Assembly: GCA_030150265.1 (NCBI GenBank)
Contig: JASLGG010000035.1
Coordinates: forward strand, 1-64,000
Length of the DNA stretch: 64,000 bases
Reading direction: 5' to 3'
DNA from: Protaetiibacter sp.
GTDB lineage: Bacteria > Actinomycetota > Actinomycetes > Actinomycetales > Microbacteriaceae
The notes below the pieces were generated by a model. It saw nothing but the letters and a program-made list of their open reading frames with translations. It searched no databases and was not told where the DNA came from. Within the stretch, counting starts at the first letter, position 1. Each line of letters opens with the position of its first letter. A program made the position numbers and the translations under genes. Shown in pieces: positions 48,308 through 56,538 of this stretch.

Positions 48308-48536
48308 TTGAAACCGACCCCGCGGCTCGCGGTAGGGTGACTGCACGCGGTCGCCGCCGACCGCATGACGACGAGGAGACCAGGTGTCTGGATAGGTCGA
48401 GGCCATCGCGCGCACGACCCCGCTCGCGTCCCTGGCTGAGACCGTATCCCTTCCGCACCCATCCGTCCCACGGATCGGTACGGCCGGATACCCCGGCCGT
48501 GTCGCGCCGTGAGACTCCCTCTTCCGTCTTGGAGTC
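48308..48536 (+). promoter_or_regulatory. Structured leader with SD-sequestering hairpin before the nucleoside hydrolase operon
   Basis: TTGAAA (48308-48313) and TAGGGT (48333-48338) are 19 nt apart and form a possible promoter, giving a leader of about 195 nt. Stems in order: CCAG/CTGG around the GTGT in 48390-48402, ATCCGT/ACGGAT near 48462-48476, ACGGCCGG/CCGGCCGT near 48479-48500, and GACTCC (48513-48518) with GGAGTC (48531-48536). The last stem holds the SD (GGAG 48531-48534) of the gene starting at 48540. No family known to me fits. The rest of the gap 48197-48307 has no gene. Confidence 0.5.
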
Positions 48537-48539
48537 CCC

Positions 48540-49586
48540 GTGGCAGACACCACCAGCCCCCGCATCCCGCTCATCGCCGACGTCGACACCGGCATCGACG
48601 ACTCCCTCGCCCTGCTCTACCTCATGGCGAGCCCCGAGGCCGAGATCCTCGCCATCACCTGCACCGCCGGCAACGTGCCCGCGCGCCAGGTCGCGACCAA
48701 CAACCTCGCCTGGCTCGAGCTGTGCGGCTACGACGAGGTCGAGGTCGCCCTCGGCGCCGAGGTGCCGATCATCCAGCCGCTGATGACCACCGAGGAGACG
48801 CACGGTCCCCAGGGCATCGGACACGCCGAGCTGCCCGCGCCGACCCGCGCCCTCTCGCCGCGGCACGCGACCGAGGTGTGGATCGACACCGTGCGCAGCC
48901 GTCCCGGCGAGGTCATCGGCCTCGTCACGGGGCCGCTCACCAACCTCGCCCTCGCCATCAAGCTCGAGCCGGAGCTGCCGCGACTGCTCAAGCGCCTCGT
49001 CGTGATGGGCGGCGCCTTCAACCACCCCGGCAACACGAACCCCACCACCGAGTGGAACATCGCGGTCGACCCCGACTCGGCCAAGATCGTGTTCGACGCC
49101 TTCTCCGGGCTCCCCGAGGACCGGATGCCGATCGTCTGCGCCCTCGACGTGACCGAGCGCATCGAGATGAAGCCCGAGCACATCGCCGCGCTCGCGGTCG
49201 CCGCCGGCAGCGAGCCCGCCGAGGTCATCGCGCAGGGCGACGCGCCGGGGCTGCGCTCGCAGGCCTCGAACAGCGTCATCCGGCACCTCTCGGATGCCGT
49301 GCGGTTCTACATGGAGTTCCACCTCGCCCAGGACCAGGGGTTCCTCGCGCACATGCACGACCCCTTCGCCGCGGCGATCGCCCTCGACCCGAGCCTCGGC
49401 GTGACGCGCCCGGCCGTGGTCGACGTCGAGCTCGCGGGCACCCTGACCCGCGGACAGACCGTCGCCGACTGGCGCGGCATGTGGGGTCGCCCCGCGAACG
49501 CCGCCGTCGTCGTCGACACCGACCCGGCGGAGTTCTTCCGCCGCGTCGTGGACCGGGTCGGCGCCCTCGCACGTCGCGTGGGCTGA
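48540..49586 (+). CDS. Nucleoside hydrolase (inosine-uridine type)
   Basis: The 348-residue hydrolase splits nucleosides into base and ribose. The Ca2+-binding DVDTGIDDSLAL (residues 14-25) matches the DxDxGxDD motif, with D16, D20 and D21 as ligands. Later come VTGPLTNLALAI, MGGAFNHPGNTNPTTEWNIAVDPDSA with a metal-binding Asn/Glu, and CALDVT for the final ligand Asp. It is a cytosolic salvage enzyme. GTG 48540 has GGAG 5 nt upstream. It leads an operon with a complete ECF importer, which points to uptake and breakdown of one substrate. Confidence 0.92.
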   Translation: MADTTSPRIPLIADVDTGIDDSLALLYLMASPEAEILAITCTAGNVPARQVATNNLAWLELCGYDEVEVALGAEVPIIQPLMTTEETHGPQGIGHAELPAPTRALSPRHATEVWIDTVRSRPGEVIGLVTGPLTNLALAIKLEPELPRLLKRLVVMGGAFNHPGNTNPTTEWNIAVDPDSAKIVFDAFSGLPEDRMPIVCALDVTERIEMKPEHIAALAVAAGSEPAEVIAQGDAPGLRSQASNSVIRHLSDAVRFYMEFHLAQDQGFLAHMHDPFAAAIALDPSLGVTRPAVVDVELAGTLTRGQTVADWRGMWGRPANAAVVVDTDPAEFFRRVVDRVGALARRVG

Positions 49587-49635
49587 CCCGCCAACCACCA
49601 CCCACCCGAAAAAAGGAATGCAAGGAGGCATTCGG

Positions 49636-50484
49636 ATGTCCGACACGACAACCGCGGATCCCAAGCGGGTCCGCAACATCATCCTCATCGCCGTCGGCGC
49701 CGCGATCATCGTGGCGACCTACCTCTACCTGGTGCTCGGCCAGCCCGCAGAGGTCGGCGAGAGCAGCACCAGCAGCGCGGGCCTCATCGCGATGGCCGGC
49801 TACCTCATCGGCGCCGTGCTCCTCGCGATCGGCTCGATCCACCGCCTGCCGACCGCGACGATCGCGATGATCCCGGTGGCCATCGCGCTCAACATCGTGA
49901 TCGGCCAGATCGTCGCGGTGATCGGCCTGCCCGTCTACATCGACTCGATCGGCACCGTGCTCGTCTCGGCGGTCGCGGGGCCTGCCGCGGGCGTCGTCAC
50001 CGGCATCCTGACCAACGTGATCTGGGGCCTGACCCTCAGCCCGATCGCGCTGCCGTTCGCCGTCGTGCAGGTCGTGATCGGCGTGTTCGCCGGCTACGCC
50101 GCCCGGTGGGGCATGTTCCGCCGCTGGTACCTCGCGCCCGTCGCGGGCGCTGTGACCGGTGTCGTCGCCGCGATGATCTCCGCCCCGATCGCCGCCTTCA
50201 TCTTCGGCGGCGCCACCGGCGGCGGCACGGGGGCGCTCGTGGGCGCCTTCCAGGCGATGGGCCAGTCGCTGCTCGGAGCGACGACCCTGCAGGGCTTGCT
50301 CTCCGATCCGCTGGACAAGCTCATCACCTTCACGATCGTGGTGATCATCCTCGCGGCGCTCCCGAAGCGGTTCCTGCAGCGCTTCCCGTTCGTGCGGCAG
50401 TACCGCGTGTTCGGCAAGGTCGGCACCAGCCCGAGGCTGAGCGCCGCGCCCACCGCCGCGTCGTCCACGAACACGGAGGCCTGA
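49636..50484 (+). CDS. ECF transporter S (substrate-binding) component
   Basis: The 282-residue protein has seven or so hydrophobic segments, including PVYIDSIGTVLVSAVAGPAAGVVTGILTN in part, the usual re-entrant and GTVL-type region of ECF S components. ATG 49636 is led by a strong AAGGAGG (49622-49628). S components determine vitamin, metal or nucleobase specificity. Because the operon begins with nucleoside hydrolase, a nucleoside or nucleobase is inferred. It does not look like the thiamin, biotin or riboflavin families, since their diagnostic residues are not present. Confidence 0.85.
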   Translation: MSDTTTADPKRVRNIILIAVGAAIIVATYLYLVLGQPAEVGESSTSSAGLIAMAGYLIGAVLLAIGSIHRLPTATIAMIPVAIALNIVIGQIVAVIGLPVYIDSIGTVLVSAVAGPAAGVVTGILTNVIWGLTLSPIALPFAVVQVVIGVFAGYAARWGMFRRWYLAPVAGAVTGVVAAMISAPIAAFIFGGATGGGTGALVGAFQAMGQSLLGATTLQGLLSDPLDKLITFTIVVIILAALPKRFLQRFPFVRQYRVFGKVGTSPRLSAAPTAASSTNTEA

Positions 50485-50490
50485 ACCGCC

Positions 50491-51285
50491 ATGACGTCGA
50501 CTCTCTACGTCGATCACCCCACCCCGGTGCACCGGCTCAATCCGGTCACCAAGCTCGTGGCGCTGCTGTCGATCATCGTGATCGTCTTCGCGCTGCCGAT
50601 CTGGTGGGTGGCGGCGATCGTCGTAGGGGTCGTCATCGTGCCTGCCGCCGTGGTGTCCCGCTGCGGCGGCAGGCTCGCGAGCATCAGCATCAAGATCCTG
50701 CTGCCGATCGTGCTCGTGCTCTTCATCGTGCAGGGCCTCACCTTCCCCGGAGGCAAGTCGCCGATCTGGGAATGGGGGGTGCTCGCTCTGACCTCCGAGG
50801 GGCTCATGTTCGCCCTCGGGATCGGGTCCCGCATCGTCTGCCTCGTGCTCGCCTCGGTGCTGCTCGTGCTCACGACCCACCCGGGCGACCTCATGGCGGC
50901 CCTCACCGAGCGCGGCATGTCGCCCAAGTTCAGCTACATCATCAGCTCGACGCTGCAGCTGATCCCCGCCTTCCGGGACCGCGCCGACGGCATCCTGCTC
51001 GCCCAGCAGGCCCGCGGCCTCGCGATCTCGCGCAACCCCCTCAAGCGGGTCGGCATCATGATGCCGCTCATCGGCCCGCTCGTGCTCGGGATGTTCACCG
51101 ACGTCGAGGAGCGCTCCACCGCCATGGAGGCCCGCGGCTTCGGCTCCACCGCCCGGCGCACCGCCCTCGTGCCGGTGCCCGACTCCCTCGCCCAGCGCAT
51201 CGCGCGCTGGGTCATGCCCGTGATCGCGGCCGCCGCGATCGTCGTCCCGATCGTCCTGCCGATCCTCACGAAGGCCGCACAGTGA
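50491..51285 (+). CDS. ecfT: ECF transporter T component (EcfT)
   Basis: The 264-residue membrane protein has four or five helices and two coupling motifs of the ARG type: LLAQQARGLAISRNPLKR and ERSTAMEARGFGSTARR, which insert into grooves of the two ATPases. The N-terminal TPVHRLNPVTKLVAL segment is typical. It scaffolds the ECF complex. Spacing to the S gene is 6 nt, and its TGA overlaps the GTG of the first ATPase gene. Confidence 0.92.
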   Translation: MTSTLYVDHPTPVHRLNPVTKLVALLSIIVIVFALPIWWVAAIVVGVVIVPAAVVSRCGGRLASISIKILLPIVLVLFIVQGLTFPGGKSPIWEWGVLALTSEGLMFALGIGSRIVCLVLASVLLVLTTHPGDLMAALTERGMSPKFSYIISSTLQLIPAFRDRADGILLAQQARGLAISRNPLKRVGIMMPLIGPLVLGMFTDVEERSTAMEARGFGSTARRTALVPVPDSLAQRIARWVMPVIAAAAIVVPIVLPILTKAAQ

Positions 51286-52127
51286 TCCGCCTCACCGACG
51301 TCTCCTACGCCTACCCCGACGCCGAGCGCTTCGTGCTCGAGCACGTCGAGCTCGAGGTCGAGCGCGCCACGATCGCCGGCGTCGTCGGCGCCTCGGGCGC
51401 CGGCAAGACCACCCTCGCCAAGATCATCTCGGGCTTCATCCCGAACGTCGACGGCGGCGAGCTGAGCGGCACGGTCGAGATCGACGGCGCCGACCTGTCG
51501 GGCGTCTCGCTGTCGGATGCCGTCGCGCGCGTCGGCCTCGTCATCCAGAACCCCTTCAACCAGATCTCCGGCGCGCGCTACACCGTGCGGGAGGAGATCG
51601 CGTTCGGGCTCGAGAACCTCGGCACCCCGCGCGCGGAGATGGCCGAGCGCGTGGCCGAGGTGGCCGAGCTGCTGCGGATCACGCACCTGCTCGACCGTTC
51701 CCCCTACGCGCTCTCGGGCGGACAGCAGCAGCTCGTGGCGATCGCCTCGATGATCGTGCTGCGCACCCCCGTGATCGTCATGGACGAGCCCACCTCGCAG
51801 CTCGACCCGGCCGGCACCCGGATGGTGTTCGACGTGCTCTCGCGGCTGCGCGAGGCGGGCATCACCGTCGTCATCCTCGAGCACAAGCTCGAGCTGCTGC
51901 ACGAGCACGCCGATCGGCTGCACGTGATCGCGGGCGGCGGCGTGGCCGCGTCCGGGAGCCCCACCGAGATCCTCGCCGACCCGCGGATGGCGGAGTGGGG
52001 CGTCGGGTCCACCCGCTACACGCAGGCGGGGCGCCGCGCGCTCGAGAGGGGGCTGCTGCCCGAGGGCACGCGGGTCCCGGTGTCGTTCGACGAGGCGGCG
52101 GCCGTGTTCGCGGGAGGTGCGCGATGA
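51282..52127 (+). CDS. ecfA: ECF transporter ATPase 1
   Basis: The 281-residue ATPase has Walker A GASGAGKTT (about 38-46), Q-loop VIQNPFNQISGARYTVREEI, signature ALSGGQQQLVAIA and Walker B VIVMDEPTSQLD. The Q-loop with FNQ and the GxxV spacing are typical of ECF ATPases. GTG 51282 overlaps the EcfT stop (GTGA). It pairs with the second ATPase to drive uptake. Residues after about 225 are the ECF-specific C-terminal extension. Confidence 0.92.
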   Translation: MIRLTDVSYAYPDAERFVLEHVELEVERATIAGVVGASGAGKTTLAKIISGFIPNVDGGELSGTVEIDGADLSGVSLSDAVARVGLVIQNPFNQISGARYTVREEIAFGLENLGTPRAEMAERVAEVAELLRITHLLDRSPYALSGGQQQLVAIASMIVLRTPVIVMDEPTSQLDPAGTRMVFDVLSRLREAGITVVILEHKLELLHEHADRLHVIAGGGVAASGSPTEILADPRMAEWGVGSTRYTQAGRRALERGLLPEGTRVPVSFDEAAAVFAGGAR

Positions 52128-52966
52128 GCGACGCGGTGCAGACCCAGGCGGTGCAGACGCAGGCGGTGCGCTTCGACGACGTGCGCTTCCGGTATCCGGG
52201 CGGCGTCGAGGCGGTGCGGGGCGTGAGCTTCGCCGTCGCCCGCGGCGAGCGGGTGGCGATCGTGGGCCAGAACGGCGCGGGCAAGACCACGCTCGTGCGC
52301 CACCTCAACGGCATCTTCCGGCCGACGGAGGGCGTCGTGCACGTCGGCGACACCACGACCGCCGACAAGACGATCGCGCAGCTCGCCGCCCAGGTGGGCT
52401 ACGTGTTCCAGAACCCCGACGAGCAGCTCTTCGCGCGCTCGGTGCGCGTCGACGTCGAGTTCGGCCCGAAGAACCTGGGCCTTCCCGCCGCGGAGGTCAC
52501 GGCGCGCGCCGAGGAGGCGCTCGCGACGGTGGGGCTCCTGGCGGAGGCGGACGCGCATCCGCACCATCTCTCGCTCAGCGAGCGCAAGCGGGTCGCCCTC
52601 GCCGGCGTGCTCGCGATGCGCACACCCGTCGTGGTGCTCGACGAGCCCACGACGGGGCAGGACGCGCGCGGGGTCGAGATGATCGCGGGCATCGTCGAGC
52701 GGCTCGCCGCCGAGGGGCGCACCGTGATCGCGATCACCCACGACATGGACTTCTGCGCCGAGCACTTCGAGCGCGTCATCGTGATGGCGGGCGGCGAGGT
52801 GCAGGCCGACGGCGACCCGCGCGAGGTGTTCCGGCAGGCGGACGTGCTCGAGCGCGCCGCGGTCGAGCCCCCGCAGCTGCTGCGCCTCGCGGGGAGCCTC
52901 GGATGGGCGCCGCGCCCCCTCACGGTCGAGGAGTTCGTCGACGCCTACGCCGGCGGCGGCGCATGA
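52124..52966 (+). CDS. ecfA: ECF transporter ATPase 2, degenerate signature motif
   Basis: The 280-residue ATPase starts with a short repeat VQTQAVQTQAV, then has Walker A GQNGAGKTT, Q-loop VFQNPDEQLFARSVRVDVEFGP and Walker B VVLDEPTTGQD. The ABC signature is LSLSERKRVALAG instead of LSGGQ-R; in heterodimeric ECF modules one ATPase often has such a changed site. H-switch ITHDMDFCAEHF is intact. It starts ATGA-overlapped with the first ATPase gene and ends ATGA-overlapped with the EamA gene. Confidence 0.92.
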   Translation: MSDAVQTQAVQTQAVRFDDVRFRYPGGVEAVRGVSFAVARGERVAIVGQNGAGKTTLVRHLNGIFRPTEGVVHVGDTTTADKTIAQLAAQVGYVFQNPDEQLFARSVRVDVEFGPKNLGLPAAEVTARAEEALATVGLLAEADAHPHHLSLSERKRVALAGVLAMRTPVVVLDEPTTGQDARGVEMIAGIVERLAAEGRTVIAITHDMDFCAEHFERVIVMAGGEVQADGDPREVFRQADVLERAAVEPPQLLRLAGSLGWAPRPLTVEEFVDAYAGGGA

Positions 52967-53808
52967 CGGGCTTCGCGATCCTCGCGCTGCTCGCCTCCGT
53001 GCTGCTCGGCGTCTCGGACTTCCTGGGCGGCACCCTCTCCCGCAAGGTGCCTCTGCTCACCGTGCTCGTGCTCTCGCAGGTGGTGGCGACGATCGTCGTG
53101 CTGCCGCGCCTGCTGTGGCCGGAGCCCGGCGGCGATCTCGGGCAGGCGATCCTGTGGGGGGTCGTGGGCGGCGCGGCCGTCTCGGTGGGGGTGTCGTCGC
53201 TCTACAAGGCTCTCGCGATCGGCACGATGGGCGTCGTGGCGCCGATCGCCGCGCTCAGCGTGCTCGTGCCGGTCGTGGCGGGCATCGCATCCGGCGACCC
53301 CCTCGGCCCCCTGCTCGTCGCGGGGATGGCCGTCGCGGTCGTCGGCACCGTGCTCGCGAGCGGGCCGGAGGTGCGCCGGGGCGGAGCTCGCGGCGGCATG
53401 CTGCCGATCCTGCTCGCCCTGCTCGCGGCGGCCGGTTTCGGCGTGTCGAACCTCACGCTCGCCTGGGGCAGCGCTCACAACGTGACCGCCACCCTGCTCG
53501 GCAACAGCGTCACGGCGCTCGTGATCTACGTCGTCGCCGCGCTCGTGACCCGCACGGTGCCGCGCGCATCCGGCTGGCCGCTCGTCGGCATCGCCGCGAT
53601 CGGCGTGCTGGGCTTCGCCGCCAACCTGTGCTTCGCGCTCGCGAGCCTCTCGGGGCTGCTCTCGGTCGTGGCGGTGTTCGCCTCGCTCTTCCCCGCGGTG
53701 ACGGCGCTGCTCGGCTGGTGGGTGCACAAGGAGCGGCTCTCCGTGCTGCAGGCGCTCGGCGTGCTGCTCGTCTTCGCGGGCGTCGGGGTGATCGCCGCGT
53801 CCACCTAG
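52963..53808 (+). CDS. EamA-family (DMT) permease
   Basis: The 281-residue protein has ten hydrophobic helices in two EamA repeats, each ending in a helix with Gly and Val and including VHKERLSVLQALGVLLVFAGV, the family C-terminal motif. DMT permeases export or import small metabolites such as amino acids or nucleosides. It overlaps the second ECF ATPase gene by ATGA, so it belongs to the same operon. It may export a product of nucleoside breakdown; that is inference from position only. Confidence 0.87.
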   Translation: MTGFAILALLASVLLGVSDFLGGTLSRKVPLLTVLVLSQVVATIVVLPRLLWPEPGGDLGQAILWGVVGGAAVSVGVSSLYKALAIGTMGVVAPIAALSVLVPVVAGIASGDPLGPLLVAGMAVAVVGTVLASGPEVRRGGARGGMLPILLALLAAAGFGVSNLTLAWGSAHNVTATLLGNSVTALVIYVVAALVTRTVPRASGWPLVGIAAIGVLGFAANLCFALASLSGLLSVVAVFASLFPAVTALLGWWVHKERLSVLQALGVLLVFAGVGVIAAST

Positions 53809-53858
53809 GAGGTGCGGCGGCTGGCAGCACACTCGAGCGGCCCGTCCCCCGGAACGAC

Positions 53859-53890
53859 GGAGGGGCCGTGCCTCACGGCACGGCCCCTCC
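53859..53890. terminator. Bidirectional terminator after the ECF operon
   Basis: GGAGGGGCCGTGCC (53859-53872) pairs perfectly over 14 bp with 53877-53890 around TCAC. It lies 50 nt after the EamA stop and 12 nt from the stop of the convergent minus-strand gene. Confidence 0.85.
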
Positions 53891-53902
53891 TCGGTCCGCG
53901 GA

Positions 53903-54820
53903 TCAGCCGAGCTTCAGCGGCGGCGTCACGCCGTCGGCGTACACCGGCTGCGGCAGCGGAGTGTCGGTCGTGCCCGCCTGGATCTGACGGAGCGCGTCGA
54001 CGATGTCGTTGACGTTCTCCGGCACCGGGAGGCCGCACGCGGTCAGCTCCGACTCGAGGCGCAGGGTCAGGCGGTTCTTGCCCGCCGCGATCGCCTCACC
54101 GGTCGTGCCGTCCTGCTGCTCCGAGGAGGCGTTCTGGATGTCGGGCACCTCGTTGCACACGTGGTACACGGAGCCGCCGGCGACCCAGTAGACGTGGTCC
54201 TGGCCGAGCAGCTGGATGACCGCCGACTGGTCGGCGTTGTACTGCTCCTGCGACGGCGGGTTGTAGTCGACCCCGAGCGCGACCGCGGCGGCCGCGAGCG
54301 CGATGCCCACGATGCCGGCGATGCTCTTCTGGCTCTTCGACATGTCCTTGTTGAGGAAGATCATGATGATGAGCGGCAGGAAGGCGACGATCGCGATGAT
54401 CGCGCCGAGCTGGTTCTGCACGAAGAAGCGGACGGTGTCCTTCTTCGAGGCGGGGTCGAGGCGGTTCGCCTTCTTCCACAGGAACGAGCCGGTGATCGAG
54501 AGCGCCGCGATCACCACGAGCAGCACGATGAGCGCGATGAAGGCCCACTGCGGGAACTCGTAGACGGCGCTGCCCGAGCTCAGCAGGCCGGACTCCTTGT
54601 CGAGCGTCAGCTCCGTGGTGTCGGCCGCGGCCACCGCTGCCTGCCGCTGACGCAGCAGCCAGAAGATGCCGACCGCCTCGCCCGCGATCGCGACGACCCA
54701 CAGGATGATCGCGACGATCCGCAGGGTGGTGGCCTTCTTCTTCGCCTCCGCCGTGGGCGTCCAGACCGCGGGCTCCTTCTCGGCGGTCGCGGCGGGATTC
54801 TTCTTGGGGGTTGCTGCCAT
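53903..54820 (-). CDS. Hypothetical four-helix membrane protein
   Basis: The 305-residue protein has a Lys/Ala/Pro-rich cytosolic head of about 33 residues, then four hydrophobic segments (about 35-56, 92-113, 138-158, 168-185). A soluble C-terminal part of about 115 residues has two Cys (YHVCNEV and TACGLPV) that could form a disulfide outside the cell. Its soluble end looks like a small alpha/beta domain. Similar proteins occur in Microbacteriaceae without known role. No SD was judged decisive for ATG 54820. Confidence 0.72.
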   Translation of the reverse strand: MAATPKKNPAATAEKEPAVWTPTAEAKKKATTLRIVAIILWVVAIAGEAVGIFWLLRQRQAAVAAADTTELTLDKESGLLSSGSAVYEFPQWAFIALIVLLVVIAALSITGSFLWKKANRLDPASKKDTVRFFVQNQLGAIIAIVAFLPLIIMIFLNKDMSKSQKSIAGIVGIALAAAAVALGVDYNPPSQEQYNADQSAVIQLLGQDHVYWVAGGSVYHVCNEVPDIQNASSEQQDGTTGEAIAAGKNRLTLRLESELTACGLPVPENVNDIVDALRQIQAGTTDTPLPQPVYADGVTPPLKLG

Positions 54821-54910
54821 TGTCGGTGGTCCTCCGGGTGTGTGGGGTTGGGTGAAGCGTATCGAGAACGGGCGACCGGCCGGTAGCCGGACGGGGCCGC
54901 TCGAGAGGCG

Positions 54911-55414
54911 TCAGTGCGCGCGACGGATCTCCTCGACCGCCCAGCGGTAGTGGGCGGGGCCGCACTCGTCGGCGAGCGCGGCGAGCGCGTCGCCGACGGT
55001 CCAGGGGTAGGCGCCGGGCACGAAGAGCTCCCCCTCGCTGTGCGAGGCGACCATGAGGTCGAGGGCGTCGTGGCTCGCCTCGCAGTCGGCGCGCACCTCG
55101 GCGAGGCCTCGACCCGCGTAGCGGTCGCGCAGCTCGAGGTTGAGGGCGTCGAGCTGATCCCAGCCGTAGCCGGGCGCCGGCAGGTCCGGCGTGCCGCCGC
55201 CCATCCCCTCCGCGTGCCAGCCGAGCAGCAGGCGGTGCCAGGCGTCGAGATGGGCGAGCACCTCGCGCACGTCGCGGTCGCGTCCCGGATGCGCGAACAG
55301 GGCCTCGGCATCCGGCAGGGCGTCGATCTGGGCGAGCAGCGTCGCGAACTCCGCGGCGCTGGCCTCGAGGAGCGCTGCACGGGTGGCGGGCCGGCCCGAC
55401 TCTGTGGTGGTCAT
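54911..55414 (-). CDS. ClbS/DfsB-family four-helix bundle protein
   Basis: The 167-residue protein resembles the DUF1706/ClbS-DfsB group, a DinB-like four-helix bundle. Helices include DVREVLAHLDAWHRLLLGWHAEGM and SHDALDLMVASHSEGELF in part, and the end has ALADECGPAHYRWAVEEIRRAH with the family His. ClbS hydrolyses the colibactin cyclopropane as self-protection; for other members the substrate is not known. Start ATG 55414 fits family length. It is divergent from the acyltransferase gene. Confidence 0.78.
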   Translation of the reverse strand: MTTTESGRPATRAALLEASAAEFATLLAQIDALPDAEALFAHPGRDRDVREVLAHLDAWHRLLLGWHAEGMGGGTPDLPAPGYGWDQLDALNLELRDRYAGRGLAEVRADCEASHDALDLMVASHSEGELFVPGAYPWTVGDALAALADECGPAHYRWAVEEIRRAH

Positions 55415-55464
55415 CCCCTCACAGTATGCCGCGCCCGACATGGCCCGCCACGTAGCGTTGCCGG

Positions 55465-56058
55465 ATGCGCCGCCTCCTCGCCCGCCTGTTCTGGGCATGC
55501 TCCCGCTGGACGCTCGTGAGCGAGCCCGTGCCGACCCGTCCGACGGTGCTCGTGGGCGCCCCGCACACCTCCAACTGGGACTTCGTGCTGATGCTCGGCA
55601 TCGCCTGGCGCCTCGGCATCGACATCCGCTGGCTCGGCAAGAAGAGCCTCTTCGCGGGCTGGCGCGGGCCGATCATGCGCGCGCTCGGCGGCATCCCCGT
55701 CGACCGCGCGGATGCCAGCCGTGTCGTGGCGGAGGTCGTGGAGCGGGTGCGCGCGGGAGAGGTGTTCAGCCTCGTCGTGACGCCGGACGGCACACGCGGC
55801 GGCAACACCCACTGGAAGTCGGGCTTCTTCCGCATCGCCCTCGAGACGGGGATGCCGGTCACGCTCGGCTACGTCGACCGCACGACCATGACGACGGGCC
55901 TCGGCCCCACCGTCGAGCTCACCGGCGAGGTGCGCGCCGACATGGACCGCATCCGCGCCTTCTACGCCGACAAGTCGGGCTTCCGGCCCGAGCGCCGGGT
56001 GGAACCGCGCCTCTCGGTCGAGCTCGAGGCCGTCGAGACGGCAGAAACGACCCGATAG
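55465..56058 (+). CDS. Lysophospholipid acyltransferase family protein (PlsC-like)
   Basis: The 197-residue protein has the acyltransferase motif HTSNWD (34-39, HX4D) and VTPDGTRGG, the second family block. The rest of the fold is short. It probably acylates a lysophospholipid or other membrane lipid at the inner membrane. The HTSNWDF and TPDGTR form marks the 1-acylglycerol-3-phosphate-like group without the long N-terminal helices. Its last codons form the left arm of a large hairpin (56034-56090). Confidence 0.85.
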   Translation: MRRLLARLFWACSRWTLVSEPVPTRPTVLVGAPHTSNWDFVLMLGIAWRLGIDIRWLGKKSLFAGWRGPIMRALGGIPVDRADASRVVAEVVERVRAGEVFSLVVTPDGTRGGNTHWKSGFFRIALETGMPVTLGYVDRTTMTTGLGPTVELTGEVRADMDRIRAFYADKSGFRPERRVEPRLSVELEAVETAETTR

Positions 56059-56090
56059 CTCCCGCGGGACGGGTCGATTCTGCCGTCTCG
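56034..56090. terminator. Long hairpin overlapping an acyltransferase stop (possible repeat)
   Basis: Arms 56034-56054 and 56070-56090 match over 21 bp with one mismatch around 15 nt. It serves two convergent genes and would end transcription of both, but its 21-bp arms are longer than the other terminators here. The arm contains GGCAGAA, as do other inverted-repeat elements in this window. Confidence 0.7.
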
Positions 56091-56098
56091 ACGCGCGC

Positions 56099-56500
56099 TC
56101 ACTGCTCGCGCGGCGGATTGTGCATGAACTCGATCCGGATGCCGCTGTCGTCCTCCACGAAGGAGGCGTAGTACCGGGGGGTGAAGCGCGGGTAGTCCTT
56201 CGGCTCGCGCACGGGCGCCCACCCCGCCGCGAGCGCGATGTCGTGCAGGCGGTCGACCTCCGCGCGGGTGCCGAGGGCGAAGGCGAGGTGCTGCCAGCCG
56301 ACGCGTCCGTGCCGGTGCGGTGCGGCATCCGGCTCGCGCGCCGGGAACAGGATGAGCTCCGTCTCGCCGTCGCGATCCCACGAGACCGAGCCCTCGGCGT
56401 CGTGTCGCGTGTATCCGAGGGCGGCGAGCACGGGGTCGAACTGCGCGATCCCGCGGGCGAGGTCGACGACGCTGATGCCGAGGTGGTCGAGGAGGGGCAT
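56099..56500 (-). CDS. VOC-family (glyoxalase-like) protein
   Basis: The 133-residue protein is one vicinal-oxygen-chelate domain. The metal-binding residues fit: H6 in LLDHLGIS, a Glu in ETELILF, H in WQHLAFAL and E in GIRIEFMHN. Such proteins bind a metal and include glyoxalases, dioxygenases and resistance proteins; the substrate is not evident. ATG 56500 follows CCTCC complement GGAGG-like sequence. It is convergent with the acyltransferase and upstream of the DHA2 gene stop by 38 nt. Confidence 0.82.
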   Translation of the reverse strand: MPLLDHLGISVVDLARGIAQFDPVLAALGYTRHDAEGSVSWDRDGETELILFPAREPDAAPHRHGRVGWQHLAFALGTRAEVDRLHDIALAAGWAPVREPKDYPRFTPRYYASFVEDDSGIRIEFMHNPPREQ

Positions 56501-56538
56501 CCCCCCATCCTCCCCCAGCCGCGCGCAGGCGGGGAGGG

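Noticed and set aside
48447..48530. TPP (thiamin) riboswitch suggested by CTGAGA near 48453 and an ECF transporter downstream
   Set aside because: CTGAGA is the only matching element. The ACCCTTTGAACCTGAT-like and 3' GCGTAGGGA segments and the 5' GGGGTGC half are missing, and the first gene is a nucleoside hydrolase, not a thiamin gene.
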